From: Dirofilaria immitis
Taxonomy: Eukaryota > Nematoda > Chromadorea > Rhabditida > Onchocercidae
Length of the DNA: 64,000 nucleotides
Direction: 5' to 3'
Assembly: GCA_024305405.1 (NCBI GenBank)
Contig: JAKNDB010000086.1
Coordinates: 1,115,001 to 1,179,000 of the forward strand
The notes beneath the pieces are model-generated. The model did not search any database and was not told the DNA's origin. It was given only the letters and a program-made list of their open reading frames with translations. Made by a program: the position numbers and the translations under genes. Of this stretch, positions 38,509-52,300 are shown one piece after another (the stretch's first letter is position 1; each line of letters begins with the position of its first letter).

Positions 38509-40736
38509 ATGAAACGAGTTGTGATAACGGGTATAGGTATTGTAAGTCCGTTTGGTGTTGGCAGAAGACTTTTATTTGACAGTTTGCTAGCTAATAATGT
38601 TGCACTGCGAAATGATGAACAACTTAAAATAATTGTGGGGAGAGTTCCGGAATATGGTAAAGATTGTCTTGATTTGAGTTCGTGGACACCTCGAGAGTTA
38701 AAACGAATGAGCAGAGGTATTTTCCATCCAGTTTTTGTTCGTTTATAAGAGAAATTGGTAACATAATACGTTTTAAAGAAGGTTAAGATACCGGAATTAA
38801 TCCAGTTGGTTCAATTTCAATGGAGCTTAGCTTCGTGTATATAATTCCATATTTGATTTATATAGATTTTAGAAACGATTAGTTCTAAATTCTAGGTAGT
38901 GTCCTAGCTGTCACTGCAGCAGAGGAGGCGGTAAAGATGCTGGTTTAAAGGAAAGTCACATGGAAGAAACTGGTGTTAATGTTGGGATGGGTATAGCTGA
39001 TCTGGAGTTAATTTACGAAGTGGGTAAACAAATTTCAGAAGGTAAAGGACGTCGAGTAACACCCTTTTTTATACCACGTATTTTGACAAATATGCCAGCG
39101 GGGCATGTAAGTATCAAGTAACGTTCATTATACGGCTTGTTGTTTTTCTAAAACAGTGGTATCAATTTTGGCTTTGTGAATTGAATAACTTACAACTCGT
39201 GTGGGACAAGATTATTATTCGTTTATGCCAACAGATTTATTTAAGTTGTAGATTTGGTATGCGTGGGCCGCAGCTAAGCTCTTGCACCGCGTGTGCCACG
39301 GGTTTGCATAGTGTTGGAGATTCAGCAACATTTATTAGGATGGGTCGAGCAGAAACGCATGCTTGCAGGTGCGACTGAAGCATGTATCAATAGTATAGCA
39401 GTAATTGGATTCAGTCAGATGAGGTTTTGATTTTCTTTTTGTATTAAATATTCTTGATTACTCGTTCTCATTCTGATTGAAATTGTTTGTGTGTGAAAGT
39501 TATGTACTTAATTCTGATCTTTATTCTGAAATATACTTAATTCTGATCTTTATAGCATTGTCCTAGAATTTTCCTGTGCTAAAATTATAGGTAACAGAAA
39601 TAAAATATTTCATAATTGCAATAATATTATAAAAACAGATCCAACTTGCACTAGTTTAATATACATTGATTGATTTAATTTAGTTACATGTTTCTGAACT
39701 TTTATATAAACTTTTAGTTTTTTCTTACACTTAAAATTCAGAGCACTAACCATGACTTGTTCACGACCGTTTGACAAACGGCGTGATGGATTCGTATTGA
39801 GTGAAGGTGCTGCAATTTTGATTCTAGAAGAAATGGAAGAAGCAATTAAACGAAAAGCAAATATTTATGCTGAAGTTGTGGGATACGGTGAAATCTTTTG
39901 TGATTAATTAATTCATAATTAATAGAAGAATAACAAAACTCTAAATGACCTTGATTCAGACGTACTAAAATCAGACATTTTTGTGTCCTAATTCGACAAT
40001 GAACATTTTGAAATCATTTTAACCAAAGTTTATTTAAAAAAATGTTGTGCGTGAATAGATTCGAGTTCAGTGATTTTATTTAAAGGTGTCGCAGGCGATG
40101 CTTATCATCTAACAATGCCATCAAAAGACGGCATTGGAGCTTTTTAAGTATGAAACGATGTTTGGCTGATTCGCGCATCAACCCAGAGCAGGTTACATAC
40201 GTGAATGCCCACGCAACTTCGACAGTACTTGGTGATCATTTCGAATCACGAGCTATTGCTCGTCTTTTTCCTGGTGTTGCAGTTTCGTCGATTAAAGATT
40301 AGTTACTCTTCTGGTCATCTAAACTTTATCAAATTTATATGTATGGATCATTGAATTTGCAGTTCAGTTAAGCAAATATTATCTTTAAATGTTAATTTCA
40401 TGTACCAAGACTTGAAAACAAGTCTCTTCGATTAATTTTAGAAACAGTTTCGTTGATATATCGATAAAGATCTGTCGATTTAATTTATATGTTGTAGGTC
40501 ATATAGGTCACACTTTGGCCGCAGCTGGTGCTATCGAAACAGCCATTACAGCAATGTGTGTTGAAGAAGGGAAACTGGTGGGAAACGTTAGATTAGAAGA
40601 AAGTGATATCAAAGAGAATTTGCGTTTCCTTAAGCAATCAGAAAGATGGAATGAAGAACGAGTAGCTTTAGTGAACTCTTTTGGTTTTGGTGGATCACAT
40701 GCTACTTTATGTTTATCAGCAGTAGAAAAATTTTAA
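38509..40736 (+). CDS. OXSM: Mitochondrial 3-oxoacyl-ACP synthase (KAS II type), three frame breaks
   Basis: Exons 38509-38716, 38896-39117, 39252-39423, 39742-39887, 40086-40297 and 40498-40736 encode about 399 residues. Family landmarks: [18 protein letters not shown]; the nucleophile region [13 protein letters not shown] with the catalytic Cys; [17 protein letters not shown]; the two active-site His in VNAHATST and [12 protein letters not shown]; and [14 protein letters not shown]. The enzyme elongates acyl-ACP in mitochondrial type II fatty acid synthesis, which feeds lipoate. One base is missing at A3 38933 and T5 40141, and one is in excess near 39353 (AGAAACGCATG). Exon 2 most likely uses the GTAACG donor at 39118, ignoring a stronger GTAAGT ten bases earlier. 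Exon 5 ends at a non-GT site. No mitochondrial presequence is seen before MKRVV; a TTTTTAG acceptor lies directly upstream. Confidence 0.93.
39505..39553. repeat. Tandem duplication, 20-bp unit with 29-bp period
   Basis: TACTTAATTCTGATCTTTAT occurs at 39505-39524 and 39534-39553 within an OXSM intron. It is a simple local duplication. Confidence 0.9.
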
Positions 40737-41459
40737 CAGTTGTGCTTGATTACAAAAAAGTATTATGAAGTTCGTCGACTGGAGTATTACGTATCATTAT
40801 TTCGAATTGCATATATATATATAATTAAAGAATCACATGTATATATATTTTTAATTTGGGAATGCATTATATTATAAAATCACTAAGTTTCTAGTGATTC
40901 TATAATTTAATCGATAATGTTACATCAGAAGTAGTGTTTTTATCTTAGATAATATGTAAGAGTATGCATCAAGGGATTAAGCTAAAATAGTTCTTCTTCG
41001 TTTTTAGAAAACTTTCCTTTTCTCTTCAGTTCTCATTATCAATTTCTGTGGAACAGAGATACTTAAATATATTCGTTATTGTATTTAATAAATTAAAAGA
41101 TTATCTTTTGAATTTCTTGTTACAAAATCTTCTGTTGCTTTAATCATTTCATTTCCCAATCTAAATTGAATAATTCGAGCTATGAGCATAAAATTATAAC
41201 TTACCAGTTATAATTTTTTAAGCTGAAAATCATTTATAACCTCAATTTGTCTTGCTTTAAGAATAATTCCTTTTTAGAACGTTTCGTTTTTAGTGATATT
41301 TGCTTTGAATATTCTAGCGGAACTTTATCAAAACTGACACAATATGCAAATAACAGCTCTTCTTTTATCATATTTATTAAGAGTACGTAGATAAAATGTT
41401 GAAGCCGTATTGCACTACTTTAGATCACTATGACTTCCGCAACATCAAATACTTATAAT

Positions 41460-44400
41460 TTAATCGCTCAAGTAATGTCTATAATTTTTATTGGAAATTT
41501 TAACGACATAATCAAGGAAACATAATAATCTCATATATTTTTCCGTAAATTTTTCGATTCCTATTTCATATGGATAGTTGATGCCACTCAGCAATTTGGC
41601 ATCGTGGATTGCTCTTACTTGGAGCCAATGCTCGTCATTAGATCCAATAAAACATTTACCCATTAACTAAAAAAAGACTTCAAATTTCTAAATTCAACAA
41701 GCATTTTCAAGATATGCAAACATATAAATTCAGCTTTAAATTGCAGAAAAAATCTTTAAACAAACATTTGCTCCGAATAAAAAGTTTTGTTTGACAAAGC
41801 ATACAGTGTTTGTCGACCATAGTTTCGGTACTGTTAAAAAAAACTACAGATTTTCGTTGAAACAATTCAAAGCTTCAACAATTCCCCTTTGAAAACAAGC
41901 GGTCCTTCGCCTGTTACAGTAAGTTAGTTGACTTGGTTTGTTAAAGCGGAATTCAAAAAGATACCTCATTCTTAGTTAGACGATCCCAGTCCATAACCAC
42001 AATTTCAAAATTGACATTATCCAAATCTTGTTCCTCAGTACATGGCAACTCAAAAACAAACGATTCATTATAAACTGGTGATAGTGTACATTTTTTTACA
42101 TGACTTCTCTTCTTGGAAATTCGCTGCTCCTTGTACAGCAAATAAATTTTGATATATGGATCTAAAATTTAAGTAAAAAGGTACAAAATTTTAAAATATG
42201 TCACAAAACTGAAACTGAATTAAAATGAATTAGCAAAAATTAAGAGTAATTCGAGCTAAAACATTAATGTGAGTTATGCAATATGCTGGAAAAGGGATGC
42301 CGCCAGAACTAAAAATCGAAAGAGTTTTAAAAATTGTGTTTTTAGTTTCAATGATTTTATCAAATAGTTACGCAATCAATAAAAATTGATAAATTTAAAA
42401 ATAAAACAGCTCTATCAATACCATATCTTAACAAAAAAAATAGATCTGCGACACAGAAATCAAATCAAAAACACATAAGGTAAAAGAATGATTTCAAGAA
42501 AAAAACCAGCAAAGAAAACTAAGAATTCAACATTAAATAAGACAAAAAAACCCATCACATTTAAAAACAAAAGGCAAGCAGTTAAAAGGAATTGAAACGC
42601 TTGAAGAAGTCAACTTATTGATTAGAAATCAAAAATTCTAAATTAAAGATCTAGAAATATGAATCTCAATGATATACTACCACATTTAAAAAAATCTTAG
42701 AATTAAAAATTACTAATGAACAATTATAAAAAAATATGTTTAAAACTTTAGTTTAAAATCAGCCGGGAAATAAATGGAAATATAAATGAATTAAAATGAA
42801 TAAACAAAAATTATTTAAAAAAGCTTACCAGCCATTCCACTGATATCCAATTTTGGTAAGCCTTTTGCTTTAAGTAGTACAACTGTAACCTTATGTGTGG
42901 TTGGATGATAACACAATGATAGCAGTACTTGTCCACGATCATCGTTATTTGCATTCTTTCCACGACCTTCTAACTTCAGATTTACGGTCGTAATCTCATT
43001 GTTCAGTAAATCCGCATCCTTCAGTGAATATACTGCTTCACCAAGCATTGTATCTCGACTGTAACGATCAAATGCAATCACCTGAAATATACTGTAAAGA
43101 AACTAGTTTTTTCAAAGTATTGATCAAAATTAAAATAGTATAAGTAATATGAAACAAAAATACTTGTCGCAAAACGATTAACAAGCAAAAGTAAGTTAAT
43201 AAAAAATTGTAAATAAAAATTAATTCATTTTAGCGAGAATTATAATTTATTAATTCTAATCCTTTGAACATGGTATTTCTGGATTAGTAAAGACATCCTG
43301 ACTGCGAAATGTAAACTGGTTGCGGCGAGTTGCAATCTATCCATTCCATATATGGAAAATACTTCATCATACTGTGGATGTCTGGATGCACGAACAAGGC
43401 GAGTCTTAACGCGATGTTGTTTTTCGGGTAGCAATTGAAGTTTGACATATGGTTCCAGAAGACACTGACCGTCGGATGCTACCACTAATTCTGGCAAATT
43501 CCGACAAGATATTATGTTCACCTGTAAGCCAAAAAAAAAAAACCCTGAATGGGAATGATAAGTATTAATGCATACTGCAATATTTTGAAAAAATATTGGA
43601 GAAAACGGAAATGTTTTCTACAAATACTTCTCTCAAGTGCATCGCATTAAAATGCAATCAGATTCGTCAAGACGATTTGCACTTGACGCAATATTCTTCC
43701 GCTTTTCAAGGCTCATATAAGAAACTGATAATAAAAATATGCTTATTTTACATAGCAATTACAAATCATTATAATTTCTGAGTTTTTCAGACGCATAATT
43801 TCATTTATTTTATTGTTTACCTGTAACGTTGAGTTTTCGATACTATAATGAAGGGTAAAATTTATAAATCCTCGATGTGGCCCCAATTGCGAAGGAGATA
43901 GCCGACTAAGCGATTGCGGTGAAACAGTTAATGACTGAGCCGGTACCACAGGAGTGGAGCTTGAACTATCGGAGGAAAGAGGTGATGAAAGTGATGATGA
44001 TGAGTTTTTAAGCCTCTTGGACATTTTTCGTTTCCATACTTCAAGGCAGTAGCAGTTCGAGGCTCAATTAAAGTACTACTTTTCTTAAAATTTGCGCATC
44101 GTTGTCGTCGAAGTATATATATCGAGAAAACTACTAAGTATACAAAGCCAGCTCCACCAATTATCAAATACAAGATCACGTCTACAATAAATAATTAAAT
44201 TAATTTATTAATCAAGGAAAATGAAAGATCGACGCTATAATATTAGACTCGAGAATTTCAAGGATAGATTAGCAATACCCTGAATTAAGCATAAAAATCA
44301 GTTGAGATTCAATTTGTAAATTCAATGTTCAACTTTTTATTCATGCATATGTATTTCCAGATTTATTTTTAGATAGTTATCGATTTGTTAGCAATGGAAA

Positions 44401-44972
44401 GGTGGAAATGAAATCATCTTCTTCCTTTTTCTTTTCTTTTAATTTCTCTCTCTGTTATAATTTATGTCTAAATAATTTAAACAATGCAAACATGACATTC
44501 CTTTCACAGTGTAATCTTATAAAGCTTTAAATGAAGTTCAGGTGCATATTTTAAAGGAAAATCCATGATAAACTTTAACAAAAAATTCTTTTAACCGGCT
44601 TCTTCCCGATATCGTAATCATACAATCACAATATGTGTGTATTCATTCATATATGCTACCAGTTACTCTAATTTTATGTCATTTTTTTCCCATTCTAACA
44701 TTATTCTGATATTTCTGATATTTGTTGAAAATGCCGAAGCTCAATGAATGATTTTAAAAAATCTCAAAACGATATTAAGATGAAAATTTCGACAACAAAA
44801 GCAAAGAATATTTCACCTGTTTCTATGCATTATGTTTAACAGAAACTGTGCTTGTTAGTTAATTTTTCACTGATTTCCCTTTTCTTCAAAATTAATACAA
44901 GTTTAGATTCTTTTCAAAACGAAATAACTTACTGGAAGAAAAGAAGCTAGTTGAGGGCTTGACTGCGACCAT
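41460..44972 (-). CDS. Synaptotagmin, SYT4/SYT11-like (one frame break)
   Basis: Six exons, 44933-44972, 43821-44181, 43303-43521, 42829-43081, 41965-42161 and 41460-41666, give 425 residues once one base is added. A short lumenal start (MVAVKPSTS) is followed by a transmembrane segment ([19 protein letters not shown]) and a stop-transfer RRQR. A Ser-rich linker leads to C2A (from [30 protein letters not shown]-like AFDRYSRD) and C2B ([46 protein letters not shown]-type EHW). The KTR, FDRxSRD and RISKK segments are closest to SYT4/11. C2B keeps its loop-1 aspartates. C2A loop 1 lacks them ([14 protein letters not shown]), so C2A probably does not bind calcium. A5 at 44024-44028 needs one more base to join the linker to C2A. 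The C-terminal tail after EHW diverges from the family. Confidence 0.9.
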
Positions 44973-47900
44973 TCCACCATTACATGTGAAGTCCAAGAAA
45001 GACTAGAACAAGAATTCGTTCCATCCTCCTCAATTCTTTGCAGGCCCATATCGATTTTGCGATCAATTTTGTGCATTGTTCAATTTTAAATGACGTTATT
45101 TTAGGCATTTCTCCCAATCATATTCATTTCATTGAGCCTTTTACCTTCATAGTTCTTAAAGCCTCAAGTTGTAAGTATATGTGAGATTAAAAACTGCCCA
45201 TCTATAGGCCACCTTTGCAATCATAACTCATACCTTTACACTTCTTAACTTCAAACTGAAAAATTCTAATCAAATTCAAACAATATAAATTTTGATCGCT
45301 AAAAAATTCTCAGTGAATGGCATGTAGACTTATATTCAAGTCTACATGTTTCCATTTAGCGAACTGTTTAAAACCCCAATTTCTAAGTTAGATAGTAGAT
45401 ATGCTTTTGTAATAAGGGGAAAATATTCAGCAGCAAATAGAAATTTGATTGAAGTTCAAGAGATTCAAATGAAAAATATAAGTCTACATGATAGAGGAAA
45501 TGATAAAGAAAAGAAGCACTGTTTTAAACATTTTCATGAAATGAATCCTTCAAGCCATATTTTTCATTTTTTACTATTACTAACCGCTAATGGATGGGTA
45601 AAGCTTATGTTTAAGTTGAATTTTAATTGAAAGATGTGCGTAAAATTAATTGTTCTTGGTATAATGATGCAATGCCAAACAAAATAATGAATGATCTTCT
45701 ACAAGCCAACTATCAACTACATTCTTTCTATTTACTTCTACGCTATTTATTATTTATGTTCTCAATCATTCAATCATCTTTGTTGGCATAAACAACAAAA
45801 ATCGCATTCGCAGGAATAACTATCAGAAAATTTCACTCATTTTTTGCCAGTCAATTTAAATTTTTAAGTTCTGTAAAATTTTCACCGAATGTGTTAAAAC
45901 GAAAGCAGCATGTATTTGATTTATATTCAAATTGATGTTGAGGCCACAATCCGAAATGTTCTTTTTAAGGGTTGAACAGAAAGTAGAAATCCTGCTTGAA
46001 TAATCTTCTTTATTATTGAAATTTGAAATTTTTTATATATTTTGCAATATCGGAATTACTGCAGCGATTTTCTAGGCATCTGTATACTACCCATATACGT
46101 AGGTACCTTTTACCTCATGAATTCATTTCAGTTAAATGTTTTGAGACGAAGATACTTGTAAAACGAATAAAGTTAACAAAAAAATATCAAAACGATTCTT
46201 CTATTAATTACGAATCAAATGAATATTTAAGTTTTGAAAATTTGCAGGAAGGACAAACGGCGGCATAACGATAAATGAATTGTCGCTTTTATTCTTTTCG
46301 CATGGTTTTTTAATCAAGAAAGATGTTTCTTGACGTCGCCATGAAATTAACATTCATATTTTGTTGAATTACGAAAGATATTTTACTGCTGCTACCATTC
46401 CCTGCCAAACAAAACTTTTTAAAGAATTAATCGAGACTGATAAATAATTAAAATACTTTCTAATTTTATTTGCGAAATCGCAGCTGCAACACGATCGCCA
46501 ATCCTTAACACTGCATTATGCAAGGCTATTCATCTTTTAACATCATATACCAGCTTCAAACAGTAAATCAGAGTAGATTCATGTTTGACTAACTTAGTAC
46601 GTGCATGATCACCACATAAACTTTCATGCATGTTAATATGTAAGGATATTAAAAGGAAATCGATGCCCGTTAACTCAACTTACCTTTTTACACATTGGAT
46701 AAAGGTATAATCTCATTTCTTTTTCCAATTAAGTCTTTCCATGTAAGTAATGCACAAAAAGGTTGGTTCGAAAGATAGTCGTCTTTTCATCTCCGGCAAT
46801 TATTAAAGTTAAAATTATACTTGACTATTTTTTAAATCAAAATATCTCAGTCTTTTTGCCGCTACTAAAATTAATAAAGCGAGAACTTTATCTCCTAAAA
46901 CTTATTTTCATGTTATAACTGCCTAATTTTACAGCCGTTGTTCAAGTGGACACAAGTAAGACAGTAGACTACTGCATGATTTATCATGGACTATTGCATG
47001 ACAAAATCCTTGCAATTTTATCACCAACTGATTTAATTGAACAGAAAGACAGCTTGCATTGTGATATTAACGAAAAATTGTCTTATTTGGAAGATATTAA
47101 TTATAAACATGAAAACAAAACCACGCACATGCATGAATCGAGGGATAAATTCTGTTCAAATCTACAATACATTATAAGACGACAATAATTTCTTTGATTG
47201 CAAAGAAGACATAATTTGACAAAACTTCCCGATATTGACTGACAACCAACTATTTATGCATATGTTTACTAGTAATAGCTTAAACTACACATTATTCGAA
47301 CGTCGCTAATTAAGCATACATTTTTTTAAATTAAGTATCTTTGAAGTGGTAACAAAACCAATTCAGTCCTTACTTTGCAGATCTTTCAATTCACATCTTT
47401 TTCTTTCATTCCTTTAAAAAAAAATAAAAAACAACAACAGTAACGGAATCATAAATCTATAAAAAGAGACCAATAGATAGAATTTCGAATTTCAATTCAA
47501 AAACTAACATATCTCATCTAAATCTAATTCTTATTTCAAAAATTTCCTTGTAAGGATTCATAATCGAGATGAATCAGTTTTATTATAAATCTAATCCCTA
47601 TATTATTATTGAGAAGCACTTAACAAACACATTTTGCTAGGAAAGATAATGATGAATATGATACGGGTTGAATTGATCAATGTTCACAATCCACACACTG
47701 TTGCCCAATTCATTCTTCAAGATTTTGTCTGCAAAAGAAAGTTTTTCCATGAAAAAAGCGGAAATAGTACATTCATAAATAATGTTTTTACTATCCTCAA
47801 CAATTATTTTAAAACAAGCTTTAGTTTCAAAGATATTTCGAAACTTGATAAAAAGCACCGAAATTACTTAATGAAAACTTTCGCTTTAAGTTATGCTCAG

Positions 47901-49309
47901 TGTACAGACTAAGAAGAAAAAGGACTACGGACCGATTATGTATAAGAATGAAAAAAATTAATAGGTTCAAAACGCAAAAAAAGCAGCGTAACTTCATTAC
48001 ATAAGGTTATTATTTCCTTCATATTTTTGAAGACTGAATATTAGAATCAAAAGTTATAAACAGTGGAATGTATTTTTGCAATACATAGTACGGAATTTGA
48101 ATAAAGCAAAATTCATAAATTTCCGAGTGAAATAAAAAGATTGACGTACATTAGAAAAGGAAAAAGTTTATAAATCGCAATCACGTTATATTCATCCTTT
48201 TCCATGAGACGCTAATTTTCAATCCTTTTGCCAGTGAATTTCAAACACAGATTTTTAGAACTGGTTATAAAGTACAACTATTTAACATAATGAGTAGTGC
48301 GCAAAAAAAATTATCATATTGCATAAATCACAGAAAATAGACCAAAAGAATTGGAAAAAAATTGTTTCGAAACTGGTTTTAAAACAAAGAGATGCTGAGA
48401 ATGAAAAGTGGAAAATGAATCAATATTTAGAATGAAATACAAATAAAGCACAGATTCGTAAAATGCTGATGTGGTCCATGCAAAAAAATAAATAAATTAA
48501 TGTGGAAGGAAATTCGAAGACTATCAGGACGTCTTAATGAAGAAACAAGCAATTTAATAAATTATAAAATAACATTTTTCGGTTATTTCATCATTTAACT
48601 TCAGCTCCATATTTAAACTTATCTAATGCTGCAAAGCAATATTGAAGTCTTAGAATTTTGCAAGAAATTCAACGATTAATAAAAGCTGTAATTTGATTTA
48701 TTCAAAAAATAAATCAACAAAGTGAAATGGAGTGCAAAAGTGTCATCACATTTTCCCATTCTAATAATGGCATATTTCAATTTTCCTTCGCTTATTATAA
48801 AATGAACAATAAGCAACAAATAGCGCAGAGCTGACTTGGCTTACAAATGTGTCTGAAAATAATAACAATAAACTTGAAACAAGTTTACAAACTAGCTATC
48901 AGATAATACATTAAGATGATTTTGTTCGAAATGTCTTGCAATGGCATTTGATAAAAGCTAATATGAAATTCGTCTAATTCAATAATCATAAATTATCAAA
49001 AATTTCGTCAGTAAACAAAAATGAAATATATTTTTTCTTAAATGGTAATGCGCTATTAAATAGTATTTAATAAGCAATAAATATCCATGTTATATAATTT
49101 AATTTTTTCGATTTTCTGCTCATCGACTAGACAAATTTTTTCGAAAAGAAAAGTGAAAAGAAATTACAGCAACAAAAAGCGATCATACAAGCACTTGAAG
49201 CAAACATGCATTGGAAAATATAAATAAACTTTTTTTATTTTAAGGAAGACTTCAGTCTTTTCGTCAGAATCGTAGAATTACAAATTATTGAATAAAAAAA
49301 AGAACTTAC
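44973..49309. other. Intergenic stretch with several orphan ORFs
   Basis: About 4.3 kb between the synaptotagmin start and the last visible PIP5K exon. On the plus strand, four open frames of 80-94 codons lie within 2.6 kb (45346-45630, 46023-46268, 46946-47188 and 47634-47912). Three of these follow acceptor-like sequences (ACTGCAG, TTTTACAG, TTTGCTAG). Their translations are polar and not obviously low-complexity, but I recognise no domain and could not join them by matching donor phases. They may be exons of a fast-evolving gene or chance frames. A small perfect hairpin lies at 45321-45348. Confidence 0.3.
45321..45348. repeat. Perfect 11-bp inverted repeat
   Basis: CATGTAGACTT at 45321-45331 and AAGTCTACATG at 45338-45348 flank a 6-base loop. 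The right arm overlaps the ATG of an orphan ORF. Confidence 0.85.
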
Positions 49310-52300
49310 TACAACATTTTCTTCTGAGGAATGTGATTTGTTGGTTTTCAACAATTCCGTAGGATCAGGATCAGGAGCGAATAGACGTTCAATTTTCTTT
49401 TCCCGTGGCTTTCTTAAATAAATTTTAGAATAAAAATTAAAGAAGCTAATATATGGAATAAGATTATATTTTGTTTTTTTAATCACAAGAGTCAATCATA
49501 AAGTATTCAATGTCATAAGATATTGAAGTATGATGCCGAAATATTTTTTCCTCAAATAGTAATTGGAATCTGGAGTGAAAAATGGATGAAACTATACTTA
49601 AAATACGAATCAATGCCATCTGTTATGTGAGTAAGCATTCTTCGTTTAAATGTTATTTCATCATCTTCGATCAAACAATTAAATGATGATTAAGCTACCT
49701 TCCATTGCATCCCATAACAAAAAAAAGGATATTTTTGTCAAAGAATATTTTAAATTTGAAATAAATGCATAAATTAGGAATTACAGAAGTTTAATGCCAT
49801 ACACAATTTATAATAATCCATTATTCAAAGAAACATATCAAAAATACAAGAAATTTTCCATTAGAAAAATCCTGTTATTTAAAAATGATTTCATGAATCT
49901 TTGCCAGGAATGTAAGAAAGGTTCGAATCATACTCGAAAGCACTTCTTAAATCTCTGTAAATATTTTTCATAAAAGTATTATATAAAAGATTAAACATAC
50001 TGTGGATTGCTAAAAGGTCTTCGTGAAATATCTACCAAAGTGACTGTTTCCGCTTCATCCTTTTCCGTTAAACTTCGCCTAGGGAGATACCGTTTGGAAG
50101 GACTATGCCGAAGTGCTGAAATTTTCTCAGAATATTAAACTAAAAATCATAAGACCGATATTCTACAAGCATGCTTGCAAACATCAGGTTTGCTAGAGTT
50201 AAAGTAATTAATAAATATATAATTCCATGGCTCATACAACAAGGAATTCTGAGTATAATACTTGCTACTTCTATATAACTTCGAATTTTCTTTTTATAAG
50301 AAGATTGAGTGAAAAAGTAATCATTTCATAATTGATATAACCAATTAGTTTCTATTACTCATTTTAAAGTTGGCAAGATAAATTCTTTCCAGAAATTTTC
50401 CTATAAATAATTCTTAATCTTAATAAGAGAGATCAAAAAGCAAGTCCGTTTGTTCACTAAACCTCAAGAATTAATTATGAATTGTATATTCGTTAATCTT
50501 AAAAATTTTCAAAGTTTTTAGTAAAGGTAAAGTTAGAGTTTTAAAAGTTATTAGGAGTTAAAGGCTAACCATGCCAGAAAATGTGCTGACTATTATATTG
50601 CGAATATTAACAAGCAAATATTGGAAATGAAATAAAGTGAGCTAACTGTCAAATAGAAAGCTAAAGACAGCAATTTCGTATATACATAAGGAATCAAAAT
50701 TTGACATGAAACATGCTGACAACGCTTACAAGTGGATTAAAAAAATATACTTAAAAATAATAGCAAGATGTCAAGTTCAATAAAGTAAAAAAAATTAAAA
50801 AAGCTCTAGAATTTGAACTTGGAACCTTAAGTATTTTGAAATAAAAATAATCTGACATTCTATCACTAGTGATATTCTGAGGATTTCAACATAATAAATC
50901 AAGTGAAAAACTACCATGCAAATATTTCCACAAGTCAACTTCACGAATGCAATCTATCTGTTATAAAAATTTCAAAGATTCTCGTTTTTTTAAAGTCCTT
51001 TACAAGGAATGATACTGAAAATACCCAAATAAGATGTAACGACCGATTTGAACTTTGTGTGACTTCCTTTAGGTACCAACTCAGCTGCAAAAAACATGGA
51101 CTGCATATAGTAATTTGGAATAGAAAAACTGTTAAGTTTAAAATAAGAATGTATCAGATGTTTTTGTTTTCTGGAAAATATCAATAAGAAGAAACGAAAA
51201 TCCATACTCTGTGAAGAAATTGAACCATTTTCACTTTTACGAAATACACTTATTGCTTCGAAAAATGAAAAATATAATCAAGAAACCTCTTATCACATTT
51301 CCCCACATGCACACATTAATAAAATGAATTCAAAATTGAAAAACATAACGTAAACGATTGATATGCGCAAATAATATTAAATTAATAAAGTCACCTGCTG
51401 TTATGTGAAATACATGCGATTTGAGAAAAGTGATAAAACGCTGCGCATAAAATGTTGGATTATGAACAGAAATGGTGTCCTGAAATTTTAAAGTACTACA
51501 GAGAAAAACGGAGAAATTATATCTGCATTAAACTGATTCTGTAACCAATTGCAAAATTTCTTAATTTTGAAAGGAAACATACACCATCATGAAGCATACT
51601 TTTCCAAGTATGTTCTAGCTTTTCAGTAACCTGTAATTCTGTAAAATATCGATTATACCAAGAAACAATAATAAGTCATCTCCTCGCTGATTTCTTGCTG
51701 GGAATGATATTTGTCTGCAAAAATATTTAATAAGAATATATTCGTATCTCTTGAAATACATCTCAAAAGCTAAGTTTGTTTACATAATATGAATTATGAC
51801 AAGAAATAAAAATTATTTAAAATCAAGCAGTAGAAACATACTCATATGTCTTATAATAATCTGAATCCAACATTTTCTCACTTTTCACTCGAACGGTTTT
51901 ACCTTTTGTTTTCTGTAATTGTTTGAAATTGTAAAATATGATAAAATTTCAATTGGAATCATGAAAATGTATTAATACTCAAATGAATATAGTGAACTAC
52001 AACATCTTGGATTAAACAATTCCTGTAAATAAGGACCTGATTTGAAGTCGATGGTTCGCCACCATCAGTAACATCCGCTGCATTCTTTGCTGAATTTTTA
52101 TTATGGATACCGACAAGAAGGCTATAATCCATTATTTTGAAGCTTTCGAGCACCTGAAGCACGAATTAATTTAAATATAAATCTTACTCAAACAAAAAAT
52201 ATTTCAAAAATTTTATTTTTGGAAGAAAAATAATACCAAGCAATCTCGGCTAATAGTTTTCATAATAGCATCATACACGCCCACATCAAGCAGCAATCCA

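Noticed and set aside
50903..51205. ORFs on both strands inside a PIP5K intron
   Set aside because: No homology recognised, no splice context, and position between well-supported kinase exons.
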